Shown here in pieces: positions 52,928 through 64,000 of a DNA stretch of 64,000 nt. This DNA is from Pleurostoma richardsiae. Its lineage: Eukaryota; Ascomycota; Sordariomycetes; Calosphaeriales; Pleurostomataceae. The DNA lies in contig JANBVO010000021.1 in assembly GCA_030052745.1 (NCBI GenBank), forward strand, positions 558,001-622,000. Reading direction: 5' to 3'. Under the pieces are notes generated by a model. The model worked only from the letters and a program-made list of their open reading frames with translations, did no database searches and was not told the origin of the DNA. Position 1 is the first letter of the stretch. Each line of letters opens with the position of its first letter. A program made the translations under genes and the position numbers.

Positions 52928-55697
52928 TCACTCCATCATCTCCAAGAACTTCGACCCCCGATCCGGACTCGCGCTCAGCCTCCCCTCCGCCACGCCGCGA
53001 AATGGCTTCGGCGGCGACAGCCCCCCAGCACCGCTGAGGTCGTCCCTCGCCTCGACGAAGTGCTCCCCGTCGCTGCCCGCCCCGTCGCTGCTCGTGAGCG
53101 AGCTGACGCTCCCCAGGCTCCTGCTCCTCCTCCGCTCCGGCGTGACCGGCCCACCACCCGTCGCGGCGGCTTTGCCGCTGCCCTCGCCGGGCTCGTCGCC
53201 CGTCAGCGGCAGGATGACCAGCCCCTTGTCGCGCTCCCGCTCGTCGACATCCTCCACCCCCGGCTGGGACTGGGCCGACTGCTGCCGCCCCGCGAGGGCC
53301 ACCTCGCGCACGCTGGCGGTCCGGCTCTCGTTCAGGCTGGTCGCGCTGGCGGTGCCGCCGCCCAGATTCGCGAGCGCCGCCCCGCCGATGAAGCCCTTCT
53401 TACCTGCACCGGCGCCGCCTTCGGAGGCGGTCGTCGTCGTAGTCTGCGCGGCGGGCGAGGACCGGGCCCGCGGCCGGGTGAAGCGCGACCGCAGCCAGTT
53501 GCGCATCTTGGAGGTGGGCGAGGCCGGGGACTCTTCCTCGGGGAGGGGAGGGGAGTGCTTCTCCGGTGAGAGGGTAGCGTCCTTGTCCTTGTCCTTCCTT
53601 TGGATCTTCTTCAGGCTGAGGATGGCGGGCAGGTGACCGCCTTGTCTGTGGCCCTCTTCGGCCTCGGTCGCGGGCTGTTCGGCCGGCTGCTCTTGGGCCG
53701 TCTCATCCCCTGTCTCGGGAACCATGACGATCTCCTTGTGCTTGTCTTTCCCTTCCTTGGCGGTGCGTTTCTTTTCCGCCTTTGCGGCCTTCTCCTCCTC
53801 CTTTCTGGCCTTCTCTTCCTGCTTCAACTCCGCACGCTTGGCCTTCTCCTCATCTTTGTTTTGCTCTGTAAATTGGTTGCGTCAGTGATCCAGTCTATTG
53901 AGCCAGTCGAGATTCACTTACCCTTAAGCTTCTTGTAGATGTCCTTGATCTCCTTGTCCCGCGCCTTCTCCGACTCGATCTCCCTCTGCTTGGCCTCCTG
54001 TTCCATCTTGAGGGCGATCTGCCTCTCCCTCTCCTCCTCGGCCTTCTCGTTGATCTCGTCCAGCACGGGCTGCACCCGCTTGGCCGCGATCTCGTCGACC
54101 TCCTTCTGGTCCATGAACCTCCCAGCCCCGATGTCCACCTTGCCGTAGTTGTCGCTCTTGCGCTGCTCGCTCCTCGCCTGCGCGGCCGCGTGCGCCTTGA
54201 GCTCCCACTCGCTCAGCATCGACGGCGCGACCATGCCCGTCTCCTTGAACACCTTCTCGTCCATGCCCTGCAGCTGGGCCTTGACGTTCCTCTGCGCCGC
54301 CGCGAGCAGCGCCTCGCGGTCCCTCTGGCGCTTCTGCTCGTCCACCTCGACAATCTTCTCGGAGAAGAGCGACATCTGCGCGCGGATCTGCTGCGACCGC
54401 TTCCTGTCCTCGACGACCTCGCCATCACTCGAGGCGCGCCGCCGCAGCTTGTTCCGGATGCTGAACCGCCGGCCCGTCGTCGGCGACGGGGGCGTCGCGT
54501 AGTACTCCTGGAGCTCCGAGGTCTCCCTGTTCCGCTGGTGCTCCTCCTGCAGCTTGGCGAGGCGCTCCTGGGCAAGTTTATAGGCCGCTTCCTGCAGGTT
54601 GTTGAAACGCATGGGCTGCACTTCGTCTGAGGAGAACGACGCGCTGCGCCCTCGGGAGGTGCCCTCGTTCGCGAGCTTGGTCTGCTCGATGACTCGCTGT
54701 TGCTGGGTGTACATGCGCTTGGCCATTGCGACGGCGCTGGCGTGCAAACTGTCCGCGCGCTGCTTGTCTTCGGTGTCGGATCTCAGGGGCGGGTTCGACG
54801 TGAACATGCGCCTGTCCATTGTTGTGAAAGGCACCGCACCGGTCGCTTGAACGTTCGCCCTCGTTGATGCGGTGGAGGGTCGGTGGGCGGTGGTTGCGGC
54901 GCTCAGGGCAGCGCCGGTGTCGTCGCCGCCGGATTGCCTGGTGGCGACTGGCAACGTCCTAGATCGCGGTCGCGAGCCGGCCATGGCTCCCTTGGCCGCG
55001 CGGAGCGACCTCTCGCGGTTGAGGGTGGTCAATTCAGCGGATGGAGGAGGTGATCGCTCGGTCTTGAAGGCATGGTTGGCGGCGGAGCTGCCCCACGAAT
55101 TCGGAGGGGTAGGCCGGTGGTCGCTCCTGTTGGCGGCTTCGGCGGCGAGTACGGCGGCCCGGGAGCCGGCGGGAGTGCGCTCTGGCTGCCACGAGGGCGC
55201 CATCTTGTAGTCCTTGGCGAGGACGGCAGCGGCGGAGGCTGATGCGGACTTATCGGGAGTGTAGATTGGAGCAACTGCCTGGGTATTCGCCCAGCCCAGT
55301 GAGGCGGCGGCAGAGGCTGATGCGGACTTGTCCGGGGTGTAAATCGGTGGAACTTCTTGGGTATTTGTCCAGCCTAGTGAGGCGGCTGCGCTGGCTGCGA
55401 CATCGTTCTTGCCAAGGCCGACGGAAGGGTAGCTTGGCAGGTCTTGGGGTTTTGCGTACTTGAGCCGACCGGAATGTCCTATGGGTTGAGAAACGGATGA
55501 TGATGAGTGAGCTTGCGACGCCTTTGAAGGGGAGGTAGGAAGGGTGACGTGAGAGGGGATTCGCATGTGAGAGTGGGTAAGATAGCGAGGGTGGGTCATG
55601 ATACGGCGCGCAGGACAAAGGCGAAGGGAAGAGTCGAGTTACCTGGCGTGGAAGCTCCGGGATGGACGGCGGTTTGGGTAGCCGAGCTGGCCGACAT
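52928..55697 (-). CDS. EIS1: Eisosome protein 1 (Eis1 family)
   Basis: Three exons, 55643-55697, 53922-55478 and 52928-53865, encode 849 aa. The start is MSASSATQTAVHPGASTP, joined over a 164-bp intron to GHSGRLKYAKPQDLPSYP, the conserved Eis1 N-terminus. Two copies of a 26-residue unit follow (ASLGWANTQAVAPIYTPDK). The middle has the conserved block DKQRADSLHASAVAMAKRMY and ENLQEAAYKLAQERL-type helices. Long Glu/Lys/Arg-rich coiled coils follow (DRKRSQQIRAQMSLFSEKI). The C-terminal exon is charged then Ser/Thr-rich, with basic segments that could bind membrane. Eis1 is a peripheral component of eisosomes, the furrow-like plasma-membrane domains built by Pil1/Lsp1. The family match is strong; the detailed role is unknown. 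Confidence 0.92.
55228..55390 (-). repeat. 78-bp tandem duplication inside EIS1
   Basis: Two adjacent units with a 78-bp period (GAGGCTGATGCGGACTT occurs at about 55235 and 55313) encode ANTQAVAPIYTPDK and TNTQEVPPIYTPDK followed by SASASAAASLGW-type sequence. The period keeps the frame. Confidence 0.85.
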
Positions 55698-55750
55698 GGT
55701 GTGGCTTTGCGTTCGTACGCCGAAGACGACGTGTGCGTTGTATGTACCTT

Positions 55751-55771
55751 GTGTGTGTGTGCGTGTGTGTT
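55751..55771. repeat. GT dinucleotide repeat
   Basis: An almost continuous GT run broken by one GC, in the presumed EIS1 5' leader or promoter, about 55 bp upstream of the EIS1 ATG. Confidence 0.8.
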
Positions 55772-56080
55772 GCGTACCAATAAGGAGGCGAATGCTGTTA
55801 ATTATACGAGGGTTTCAGATGCAATACGGGACGATCTCAAGCAGCTGGAGCAGATCGCATTGCACGTAGGGAGTACACGTAGGGCAGTGGATTAAGAGGA
55901 TGCTAGGAATATGTGATGATGGATCCTGATTCAGCAGCTCCTGGGGAAGTAAACGAGGAAAACGAGTGGTGGGCGGAAAGGGATGGATGGACTGATGGAC
56001 TGATGGATGGTTTGGATAACTGAGAGAGAGGAGAGCAAAGTAGAGGAGAGTAGATAGGGAGGGAGGGAGACAAAGAAGGG

Positions 56081-56102
56081 ATGGATGGATGGATGGATGG
56101 AT
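56081..56102. repeat. (ATGG)5 tetranucleotide array
   Basis: Five copies of ATGG plus AT; it lies in a wider purine-rich GGAT/GAGG region (about 55980-56110). Confidence 0.85.
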
Positions 56103-57311
56103 AGAGATGATGGAGATAATATCTACAGCCTTTCGCCCTAGTACTGTCGAGTACACTACACCACACTAGAGTGAGTAGCACTCTGCAGGAGAGTAGAGTA
56201 CGTGTAGATGCTGGGGCGACGACGATGATGATGCTGGTCCCGTCTGCTCCGGTCCCAGCTGGGCGGCTGCGCCAGAGTGGGATGCGACAGCAGCAGCTGA
56301 AAGAGGGCGCTTCCTTCGTCATCGTCACCTGCCGGCAGTATGGCATGGCATGTACTGCCCCTCGCTCTTCCCACCTCGAGGTACCTCCACCAGCAGAAGG
56401 GAAGGCCCGGTCAGGAGCTGTGCAAAAGCTCGAGGTACCGTGGGAAAGTCCTACGTCATTGTGCTCTGCAGTGACGCTTTGGCTGCGACTTTGGAGGAAC
56501 GCGGGCGCCGCCCCGCAAAGATCAGCCACCCCAGTCGTTAGCGTCATCGAGCTGCTCATTCCCAGTGCCGCGCCCGAGTCATGAGATGTCGGGAAGCACG
56601 CAGCACTTCGGTATCCCAGAATAGACGGCGATGCTCAGGATCAGATGATTGCTGTACATAATTGTACATAACAGAAGGGTGCATTCTGGCAGTATTCGAG
56701 GACTTGGTCGCTCCAGTCTCAATGCTTGATGAAGAGAGGAAGAGAAGAGAAGAAGTTGTGGTTCATCTCAGCTCATCGACGTGATGGATGATCCTGGGAG
56801 TAATGCAGTAATAGCATAGACGGACTATCGAGCACACCGCCTGCCTACTCATGCGCGGCCGCCGGATCCGGGACTTGAAAATGCGGGCCTTACCCACCGT
56901 CCCTGGTCCCTGAATGGACCAGCAAGCAATTGAGCTGCCCAGCTCAGTGCACGTCGAGAGAGTGAAGCTATTCCCAGACTTCTATGTGCAGTCGCAACGT
57001 CACGTGCCAAGCCAAGTAAGGATTATATCGTACGAGGCAGTAACTACAGATCCTCACCGCTCCAGGGGCAGATATCTCAGCGCGGCAACTATCTGCGGTG
57101 CCGTTGGTTACAACAGGGGTTCTAGATGCTCCAAAATCTGACGTGTCGCTCGCATGTGCGGCAAGTCCCTAGAGCAGCATAATCCCTAGAGATTCGAAGC
57201 GAGCGCCAGTCGCCCGTAAATACCCTGCATGCCCGCAACGTGCAACTCTCTCTTGAGCATCTCTGCCTCATCCCAGTATCCGAAATCGGAGATAGAGGTG
57301 ACAAGACCGTG

Positions 57312-58645
57312 ATGACAGTACTCAAAAGCCAGGAGGCTCTCACCAAGGACGCCGACGGCGCCGAGGTATCCCTGTCCGGCAACCGCGCAGACCGCGACGC
57401 CTTCGAGCGCATCCTCAACTTTCGCGATGTCGGCGCCACCGTCAATACCTTCCTCGGGCGCAAGTCAGTACCGGCCACCACACACTCGAGAAAGGCACCT
57501 AAGACTGACATCCCCCATCCAAAAGACTGGTCCGGGAGTCCCTCCTCTACCGCTCCGCCCGCCCCGACGAGGCCACGCCCGCCGACCGCCGGCTGCTGCG
57601 CGACGGGCTCGGCGTGCGGGCCGTCATCGACCTGCGCACCCACACGGAGCACCTCAGCAAGGAGGAGCGGCGGCGCGCCGACCCGGCAGCGGCCGCGGCC
57701 GGCGAGCCGCTGCAGATCCCGGGCGTGCGGTACCTGGAGATCAAGGTCACGGGCCGGGCGTTTGAGAGGTTCCTGCTGAGCCAGCTGGGGTGGATCAGTT
57801 TCCTGTAGGTGCATGTCCCTCCCTCCTCTCTCCTCTTGGATGCCCGAGACTTGAGTGAAGCAAGTCGCTGTTTTGCGTCTGCGTCGGTGAGATGAGCGAG
57901 TGGATACAGGGGGAGAGAGGCGAACATCCAGGCCGTCTCTTTGAATCCAGCGGTGATCCGGATTTGGGCTGACGATGTGCAAAACCCGCCCTTCCAATAG
58001 CCGCTTCCTCTTCCTCTTCGTCCTCGGCTACCGCATGCCCGCCGTCTCCATCATCGGCCGCGAGGTGATGCGGCCCCGCGGTCTCCTCGGCCTCGGGACC
58101 GACACTCTCGACCAGTCAGGCGCCGAGATCGCCGAGGTAAGAAGAGACTTTCCCTATTCTTACGTCTGCTATGTTCAATCTTTCTACCCCCCTTCCCCCA
58201 ACTAGCTCTCTTATTCGCTATCTGCGCTTCTATGACCTCTCACCACAATCTGACACCCCCGCAGGCCCTAACAGCCCTCCTGGACCCCTCCTCCCTCCCG
58301 GCCGTCATCCACTGCACCCAGGGCAAGGACCGCACCGGCCTGCTCGCCGCCCTCGTCCTCCTCGCCCTCGGCCCCGGCGCCGTGCCCCTCCCCGCCATCG
58401 AGCACGACTACCGCCTGACCGACGCCGCGCTCGCCCGCCAGGAGTCCCCCCGCGAGCGCGCCGCCCGCATCGCCGAGATCCGCGAGATCGGCCTCCCGGA
58501 CGACTTCGGCGGCACCGTGCCCGGGTTCGTCCGGGGCCTGGCCGCCCACCTCGAGGGCAGGTACGGCGGCGTCGAGGCGTACCTGGACGGGATCGGGTTC
58601 GGCGAGGGGCAGAGGGGGAGGCTGAGGGAGAGGTTTCTCTACTGA
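57312..58645 (+). CDS. Y_phosphatase3-type tyrosine/lipid phosphatase
   Basis: Four exons, 57312-57463, 57526-57804, 58001-58136 and 58265-58645, encode 315 aa; all phases agree. The N-terminus carries the family signature FERILNFRDVGATVNTFLGR, then LLYRSARPDEAT and VRAVIDLRTHTEH. The P-loop is HCTQGKDRTG with Cys206 and Arg212 (CX5R). The C-terminus has FVRGLAAHLEGRYGGVEAYL, typical of this group. The HCxxGKDRTG loop with two basic residues is shared with enzymes that remove phosphate from tyrosine or from phosphoinositides, so the substrate cannot be fixed from sequence. An internal hydrophobic patch (RFLFLFVLGYR) follows the second intron. It converges with SCAP, 471 bp apart. Confidence 0.9.
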
Positions 58646-59116
58646 TTCTCACCAGGATCCGGGGGGGAGGGGACTTGGCTCAGAGGACGGGGGGTGTTCA
58701 TTGTCTCCATATATGAGCGAGTATATATATCATGACTTCTACCGTTGCCTACCCTTAGATCAGGATGGGTTTGGCCTGGCTAGAAGCAGAACAACAAAAA
58801 CATAGACAGCGTCAGCAACAGCCGGATCTCATAGAAAACAGATCATAGAGATGAATGCCATGGTCATAGGCAGCATAATTCAGAATCGATAAACCGGTCC
58901 ATGTGTATTCAAAGGGTATGTGCAGCCATATACGGACAAACCCATAAAGCACGTCTCCAACCCAATTTGCGCCCCAGCGCCGCCGCCAAATCCGGCCATC
59001 CAGAATGATGCCCTCCGCCCGATACCGATCCAGCCCAGGTAAAGAAGAAACATATATAGCCGTATATAACACCCATTTTTGAAGCGCGGGGATGCAGATC
59101 ATTACTCCTGACAATG
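58646..59116. other. Convergent intergenic region
   Basis: 471 bp between two stop codons; presumed 3' UTRs only, with TATATA-type stretches near 58711-58728. Confidence 0.5.
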
Positions 59117-62100
59117 TCATAGATGCCGATGCCTCGAGGCGCCGGCTGATTTCCTCCTCCTGCTCGATAGGCTCAGGTTCTGCGCGTCGTTCCGGTCGTC
59201 CGAACTCTCGAACCTCTCATGGCCCACTGTCACCACCTTGACGATATTCCCGAAGCCGACGGCCACGGTACCCGAGCCCACTCGCACCACAGGGCCAAGT
59301 TCGGAGATAATCAGTCCTCCTTCCTCCCCTGGTCCTTTAAGCGGCCGCGTCTCACGGTTCTCCTCGCCTTCAAGCTGTGACACGACCCAGACCTCCCACT
59401 CGTCTTCGGTACCCTTGGGTTGCGACTCAGAACCAGTTCGGACGCCGCGCCGCCGGAGGCCGCTTGTTACTGTTGGGCTGCTCGGCTGCTCCGTCTTTCT
59501 CCTGATGCCGACGATGCAACCACTAGGGAGAGCCTCCCACATGCCAGGGTCGGATATACGACGTTTGACCTCCCTAGTGTTAGTCCAGGGGCAGCATGAC
59601 CGAGTCGTTGGAGCGGAGATGTCGCAGAAACAGATGGTGCCACCCTCGCGGTCTGGGAGATACGTCTGGAGGACACAGTCGCCGGACTCTAGGCTTGTAT
59701 AGACCAGGGTCAAGGACCCTAAGCCGGAGGTACCTGCCTGGGTCTGCCTCCGTGACGAGTGCAGGTATTGGAGAGACTTTGGTTTGATAGGCTCAGTCTG
59801 GAAGCTGTGAATGATGCGGGACGTGCGTAGATCTATCAGATCTACGCCCTGCGAGCGGACAACAAGGTAAGACGCGAAGGCTGAGAGTGGCAAAATTGCC
59901 TGCGTATCCCTCTCATCCCGACGAGGGAGCTTGATCTCCTCCGATATCCAGCTCTCATTTTGATGCGTAACGCGGTGAATACATCCGCGTCTGGAGAGGG
60001 TGAGGATCGATGTGCGGGGATGCAGTTGACTCGAAGTCGCTGGAGACGAAGTTAACACTCTGGCTATGCATACGACGTTGACCGGCGCAGAAGGGGACAG
60101 GATATTCAACTAACGTTTCTCTGCAAGAGACACCGCACACACTAGAGGTGTCTTGCAGACCACATATTCAGCTGAATCACCTTCTTCAGTTGCAAGTTCA
60201 ACCATGGTCCCGTTCCTCCGCACAATGATCACTGAATATATCTTGCCGCCTTTCCTCGAGGGGCCAAATAAGAAGGTAACGGGCTTTTGGCCGTATAAGT
60301 CCACAGCCATCGACGGACCCCAGCGTTGATCTCGCAGGTTCCAAAGTCGCACTCTGTAGTTTGAGAGGAGCGCCATCCACTCAGACTCGTCGTCGATGGC
60401 CACGGCGAGAACAGGAAAGAGATCCTCGACCATAGTCCGCGGACTCGCGATGACATGGCTCGCAAATCCGAAGCGCACGTTCCAGACGCGAATTGTTCTA
60501 TCCAGTCCCACGGAAACGATATGACCATCTGGTGAGGCCGAGAGCATCGCGACGTCCAGCGCATGCCCACGGGAGAGGGATTTTACAGATAGCAACGGTT
60601 CGTCGTCAGTGTCTTCCTCGGTCTTGGATTGGGCTAGCTCATCCCAAAGCAGGTAGTTCATGAGGAGACGCACAGCGAGGACGACGACAAGAACGGTGAC
60701 AATGAAGGGCGTAAGCTGGTGACGTAAAAAGTCATATAAGGCGGGGAGAAAGCGTCTTTCCCGCGCCGGCACACGGTTGGACCCTTTGAGAACGACCACC
60801 AGGGGGTCGCATACCCTAGCGACATAGCTGTTTGCCCAGGGTTTGATGGTGCGGATTACCTCGCGAGCTGTCTCGTGGTCCTGCAGACGAAGCCAGGAGT
60901 TCGGGCTCCGAGCTTGATGGATCTGCCTGAGAGCTGGAGACGGGGATCGGATACCATCCTCCGTCTTCCAGATGATATGGAACAGGCTGCTCAAACTACC
61001 TACCGTGTGCTCGTTTTCGAAGAAATGCCACTGCGCCATCAGGACAAAGCCAACCATAATAATGGTCCCGGCAATTCGAGTTGATAGTGCGATCTTCCCC
61101 TGGAAAAAAGCGTCCGTCCAAGGCCGCGTTTGGGTTTCGGGAGACCCATTGCTGTTATATCTCGTAGATGTCTTCTCGAATGCGTCGCTAAGTTCTGTCC
61201 TGCGGACGTCGACGCTTAGAACGGCGAGGAAGAACGTCGAGAGGTAGAAGAAGTCGAAAATGATGGCAATGGCGGCAAAGATGCAAAACGCTGCGACGCC
61301 GGGAGATACGACTTTTGACAGCCCCCACAGTATTAGGAGATTTTGCAAGACGCTCGCAAGAGCGACGTGACCCGTCTCGCCGAAAGCCTGGCCGATCCGG
61401 CTGCTCGTATTGTGGTCTGGGGAGGTCATTATGACCGCGTTGATCAGTCGGAAGATGTTTTCGAGACTCATGGCTAGGATGACGAGGGGATAAGCGGCTC
61501 GAGGAATCCTTGAGAGGTCGATCATGAAGATGGCGCATATTGTTAGGCTGGACAAGATAGACAGAGCGATCTGAGTGATGACTGTGACAATCAGCCCAAA
61601 CTTCGACTTCACCGCCCGTATCCGAGACAGGCTCAAAGAGAAGTAAATAACGGTCAGGGCATAAGCCAATGTGAGGACCAATTTATCTTGTAGCGAGATC
61701 GGGCGGAACTGGAACTCGTAGAGCTGACTTCCTCCGCGTATTCCATCTTCTTGGATGATGTCCCATTTATCTGATGGTCGGCTCGCGAGAGCCTCTGCTT
61801 TCCTGTGCCATTGCCGTCCCACAGGCGAGTCGCGAAGGTGGATCAGCGTGACAACTAGGGTGTCCGCGGCAACGAGCCGACGGTTCTCGAAACGCTTCCC
61901 GCTGAAGACGATAGAGTGCCGAAGCGTCACGTTGGCATTTGTCAACTGGTTTTTCTTCTCGTTGACCGTCGCTAATATGTCGGGATCATGGGCAATCGTA
62001 TCGGCGTCGCAGGACCAGTAGAGGAGCGGCGAGTGAAAGAACCAGGACTGATTCGTCAATCCATTGATGACGTGGAATTGGTCCCTGTCGGCAGGCTCTA

Positions 62101-62615
62101 GATCAAGTGCCGGGTCGACCAAGGTGACGGATCTTGGGGGCTGTCGTGGGCTAAAGTTTCGCGTAGGTCCCAAAAGCTCGTTCTGCAGTTCCAGCGTACG
62201 TAAAAGTACGTCCCGATCGAGGGCTTCCATGTAGCTTCCGTGCACCCAGAGAGTATGCATGATCACATCAGGCTCGACCTTGGCGGGTTCGTCAAGTTTC
62301 TGCGCGTCAGTCCAGACATGGCGGGGAATATTCGAAGCGCCATTTGTGAAGTCAGTTGTGTAGAGATACGGAAAAGGATATATGAGGATTGCAGCAACCG
62401 CCACGGATATCAAGAGAGTCGTAAGGGCATGACGGGCTGCATATTTTCCATAGCGAGTCAGGGCACTTCGCAGAGGATGGTTCGGCGCAAGGACGGGCGC
62501 CTCGGTGGTCCTTCACACAATGTCAATGCCACTCTGTCATTGGGATAATACACCATAGGAGTCAAAGAAAGGAGTGGACGCACCCTCTGAGCGGGTAGAG
62601 GAGGTACCAGATCAT
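59117..62615 (-). CDS. SCP1: SREBP cleavage-activating protein (SCAP; sterol-sensing and WD40 domains)
   Basis: Three exons, 62584-62615, 60115-62510 and 59117-60063, encode 1124 aa. The first exon (MIWYLLYPLRG) joins TTEAPVLAPNHPLR over a 73-bp intron; this start is typical of fungal SCAP. The first membrane span (LLISVAVAAILIYPFPYLY) and a lumenal loop precede the sterol-sensing domain at about 285-445 (LSRIRAVKSKFGLIVTVI, then AMSLENIFRL). More spans follow near 480-500 and 600-620, then WD40-like repeats (DGHIVSVGLDRTIRVWNV). An in-frame TAG at 60110-60112 would stop the frame. A 51-bp intron (60064-60114, GTTAGT...CATAG) removes it and keeps phase. In fungi, SCAP escorts SREBP from ER to Golgi when sterol or oxygen is low. 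S. pombe calls it Scp1. Confidence 0.9.
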
Positions 62616-64000
62616 CACCACAAAGCCTACCAACAGAGTTGGGCAGCCAGACAGAAAACGAAGACAGCTGGCGATGGCAGTAGGACCCTCATAGTCGAAA
62701 GCGAATAATGGTCGCTCAGCGCAAACTACGTCGTTTGGGGAGGCGGAACATGCCGTGTGCGATCGGGGCTTTCTGTTTAGTCAGAGTTGACGACTTTTCC
62801 CAGAGCGAGGGCCGTGGGCACCGCCCTGCTTCCCTCGTCACAAATTCCAGTTGGGCTGAAAGCCGAAGCTCCGGCTTGGTTGGTTCAACAGGATGCGAGA
62901 TAAGATGCAAGATCGCGCAAGCGGGGCTGGTCGAGATTAAAACGCAAGACAAGAAGACGCCTCGCTGAGCGTAACCTGCTGTGTCGAGCTGCTGGCGTGG
63001 ACCGCTAGCCCGCGAAGTGGAATGAACAACGCAGGGCGGCGAGGAGCAGGAATCGGGGCGCGGTGTATTGCTCGGGTTGGCTGGAGCGAGCCCGTACTGA
63101 TGTGACGGGGTGACGGTCGGAGTCCGACAAGACGATGGGAACCCAAAGCGATTGCGAATGTTGGGACTGCAGGACAAAGTGTCGATAGCGCGCGCAGATC
63201 TGCGTTTTCTCTCGGGACTCTGGCCAGGTGGTTGCGCTAGACGAGGCACGGTGGCCGCCTGTGGTTGGCACGGACCAAGCTCCTGTGGGCGTGAAACTGG
63301 AGACTGTGCGATGACGACGTGGGTATGCGGGCGATCGCTAGGCTGACTGACGATGCGGAAGCTAACTCTGCTTCCCCATCTCCTGGGACCTTGCTAGATC
63401 TGTGTAGCGTCGCCCGATCCTCTCGTGTCTGAGTTTTCTCGCCAGGTGAGGGCGAGGGCGCATTGGCACACGGATTGGAACAGCGAAGAGCGGGAGGGAG
63501 GCACTACTAGAGAAGCGCGTTCGAGATGACGCCGGCAAGGTGCGATATGGAACGCGGTGCAGGAACAACAGGCATGAAACGGGAGCTGTCGAGGACTTCG
63601 GGCAGCGCGAGACTCGAGTGACGCGGAATGGCTGGACTAGGCCGATGCATCAAAACGATAGACCTGAAATGAACGGGACCAAGCGGGGAATGCTGCGATG
63701 CAGAAAGACGCAAAAGGGTCGGATCGATCAGGGCAATAAATATATGAACGGGAATCTGAGGCTAGAAATAAAAGCATGTGTTGATGTTCGAGAGGCGATA
63801 GAGACCAGATATCGACGGACGGCAGCATGTGATGGATGGCGAGGGCGCGCGTGTGTGCGTTGGCTGCTGCCGGGTCGAGGTCGGTCGGTGTGGACAGATT
63901 TTGAATGAAATGGAGGGAGGATGGGAAAGGAAAAATTACCAGGTAGGGCGAGAGCACTTCTGCATAACCTTAAAACGGCAGTAGCTGCGAATTGCCATGC
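62616..64000. promoter_or_regulatory. Upstream region of SCAP to the right window edge
   Basis: 1.4 kb with no supportable gene. An SRE-like sequence, GTCACCCCGT on the minus strand (63105-63114), lies about 490 bp upstream of the SCAP ATG. Scattered frames (62716-63249 and others) lack family signal. Confidence 0.35.

Larger units (their letters stand above)
55698..57311. promoter_or_regulatory. Divergent promoter between EIS1 (-) and the phosphatase gene (+)
   Basis: 1.6 kb between starts. It includes a GT-rich dinucleotide stretch (55751-55771), an (ATGG)5 array (56081-56102) and related GGAT repeats. The overlapping ORFs have no family signal. One or both 5' leaders may be long. Confidence 0.45.

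Overview
The window is nuclear DNA from a filamentous ascomycete (Pezizomycotina, most likely a Sordariomycete). Genes are split by short introns (about 48-110 bp) with GTRNGT-type donors and CAG/TAG acceptors. The gene set is typical of that group: an RFX regulator, Mid1, an SREBP-cleavage-activating protein (SCAP), an Eis1-type eisosome protein, Yop1, recyclin and Kin28/CDK7. Coding DNA is GC-rich, so many long antisense open frames are shadows. I saw no bacterial operon, CRISPR array, rRNA or convincing tRNA, and no recognisable transposon or virus-derived element. All splice sites were placed by eye from reading-frame continuity, splice consensus and family similarity.

Layout. 0.7-7.3 kb: a long disordered protein with a gamma-glutamylcyclotransferase-like C-terminus (+), then a six-exon glycogenin (-). 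7.3-10.7 kb is a large non-coding gap. 10.7-20.1 kb: a 2EXR/F-box-like protein (+), an Mn-type cation diffusion facilitator (-), a monoacylglycerol-lipase-like hydrolase (-) and an RFX transcription factor (-). 21.2-30.8 kb: Yop1 (+), Mid1 (+), a 102-aa mitochondrial-type membrane protein (-), the RAMP4/Ysy6 ER protein (+), a lysine-rich SMAP-domain nuclear protein (-) and an intronless NYN/OST-HTH protein of bacterial type (-). 32.5-33.4 kb: a bZIP-like regulator without an obvious zipper (-). 33.4-38.7 kb is gene-poor with only weak candidates. 38.7-48.3 kb: mitoribosomal mS41 (-), a weak ORF (-), an SNF2/RING ATPase of the Irc20/SHPRH type (+) and recyclin-1 (+). 49.0-62.6 kb: CDK7/Kin28 (-), Sfk1-like membrane protein (+), Eis1 (-), a Y_phosphatase3-type phosphatase (+) and SCAP (-).

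The genes look like an ordinary mixed neighbourhood rather than a cluster. Several act at membranes: Yop1 and Ysy6 in the ER, SCAP in ER-to-Golgi sterol sensing, Eis1 and Sfk1 at the plasma membrane, recyclin in endocytic recycling, Mid1 in calcium influx. Others concern DNA repair and transcription (Irc20-like, CDK7, RFX) or storage carbon and lipid (glycogenin, monoacylglycerol lipase).

The most interesting points are the bacterial-type NYN/OST-HTH gene, the degenerate GGCT-like domain, the zipperless bZIP, the small mitochondrial protein, an in-frame stop in SCAP best explained by a 51-bp intron, and a recurring intergenic TACGGAGTA motif.
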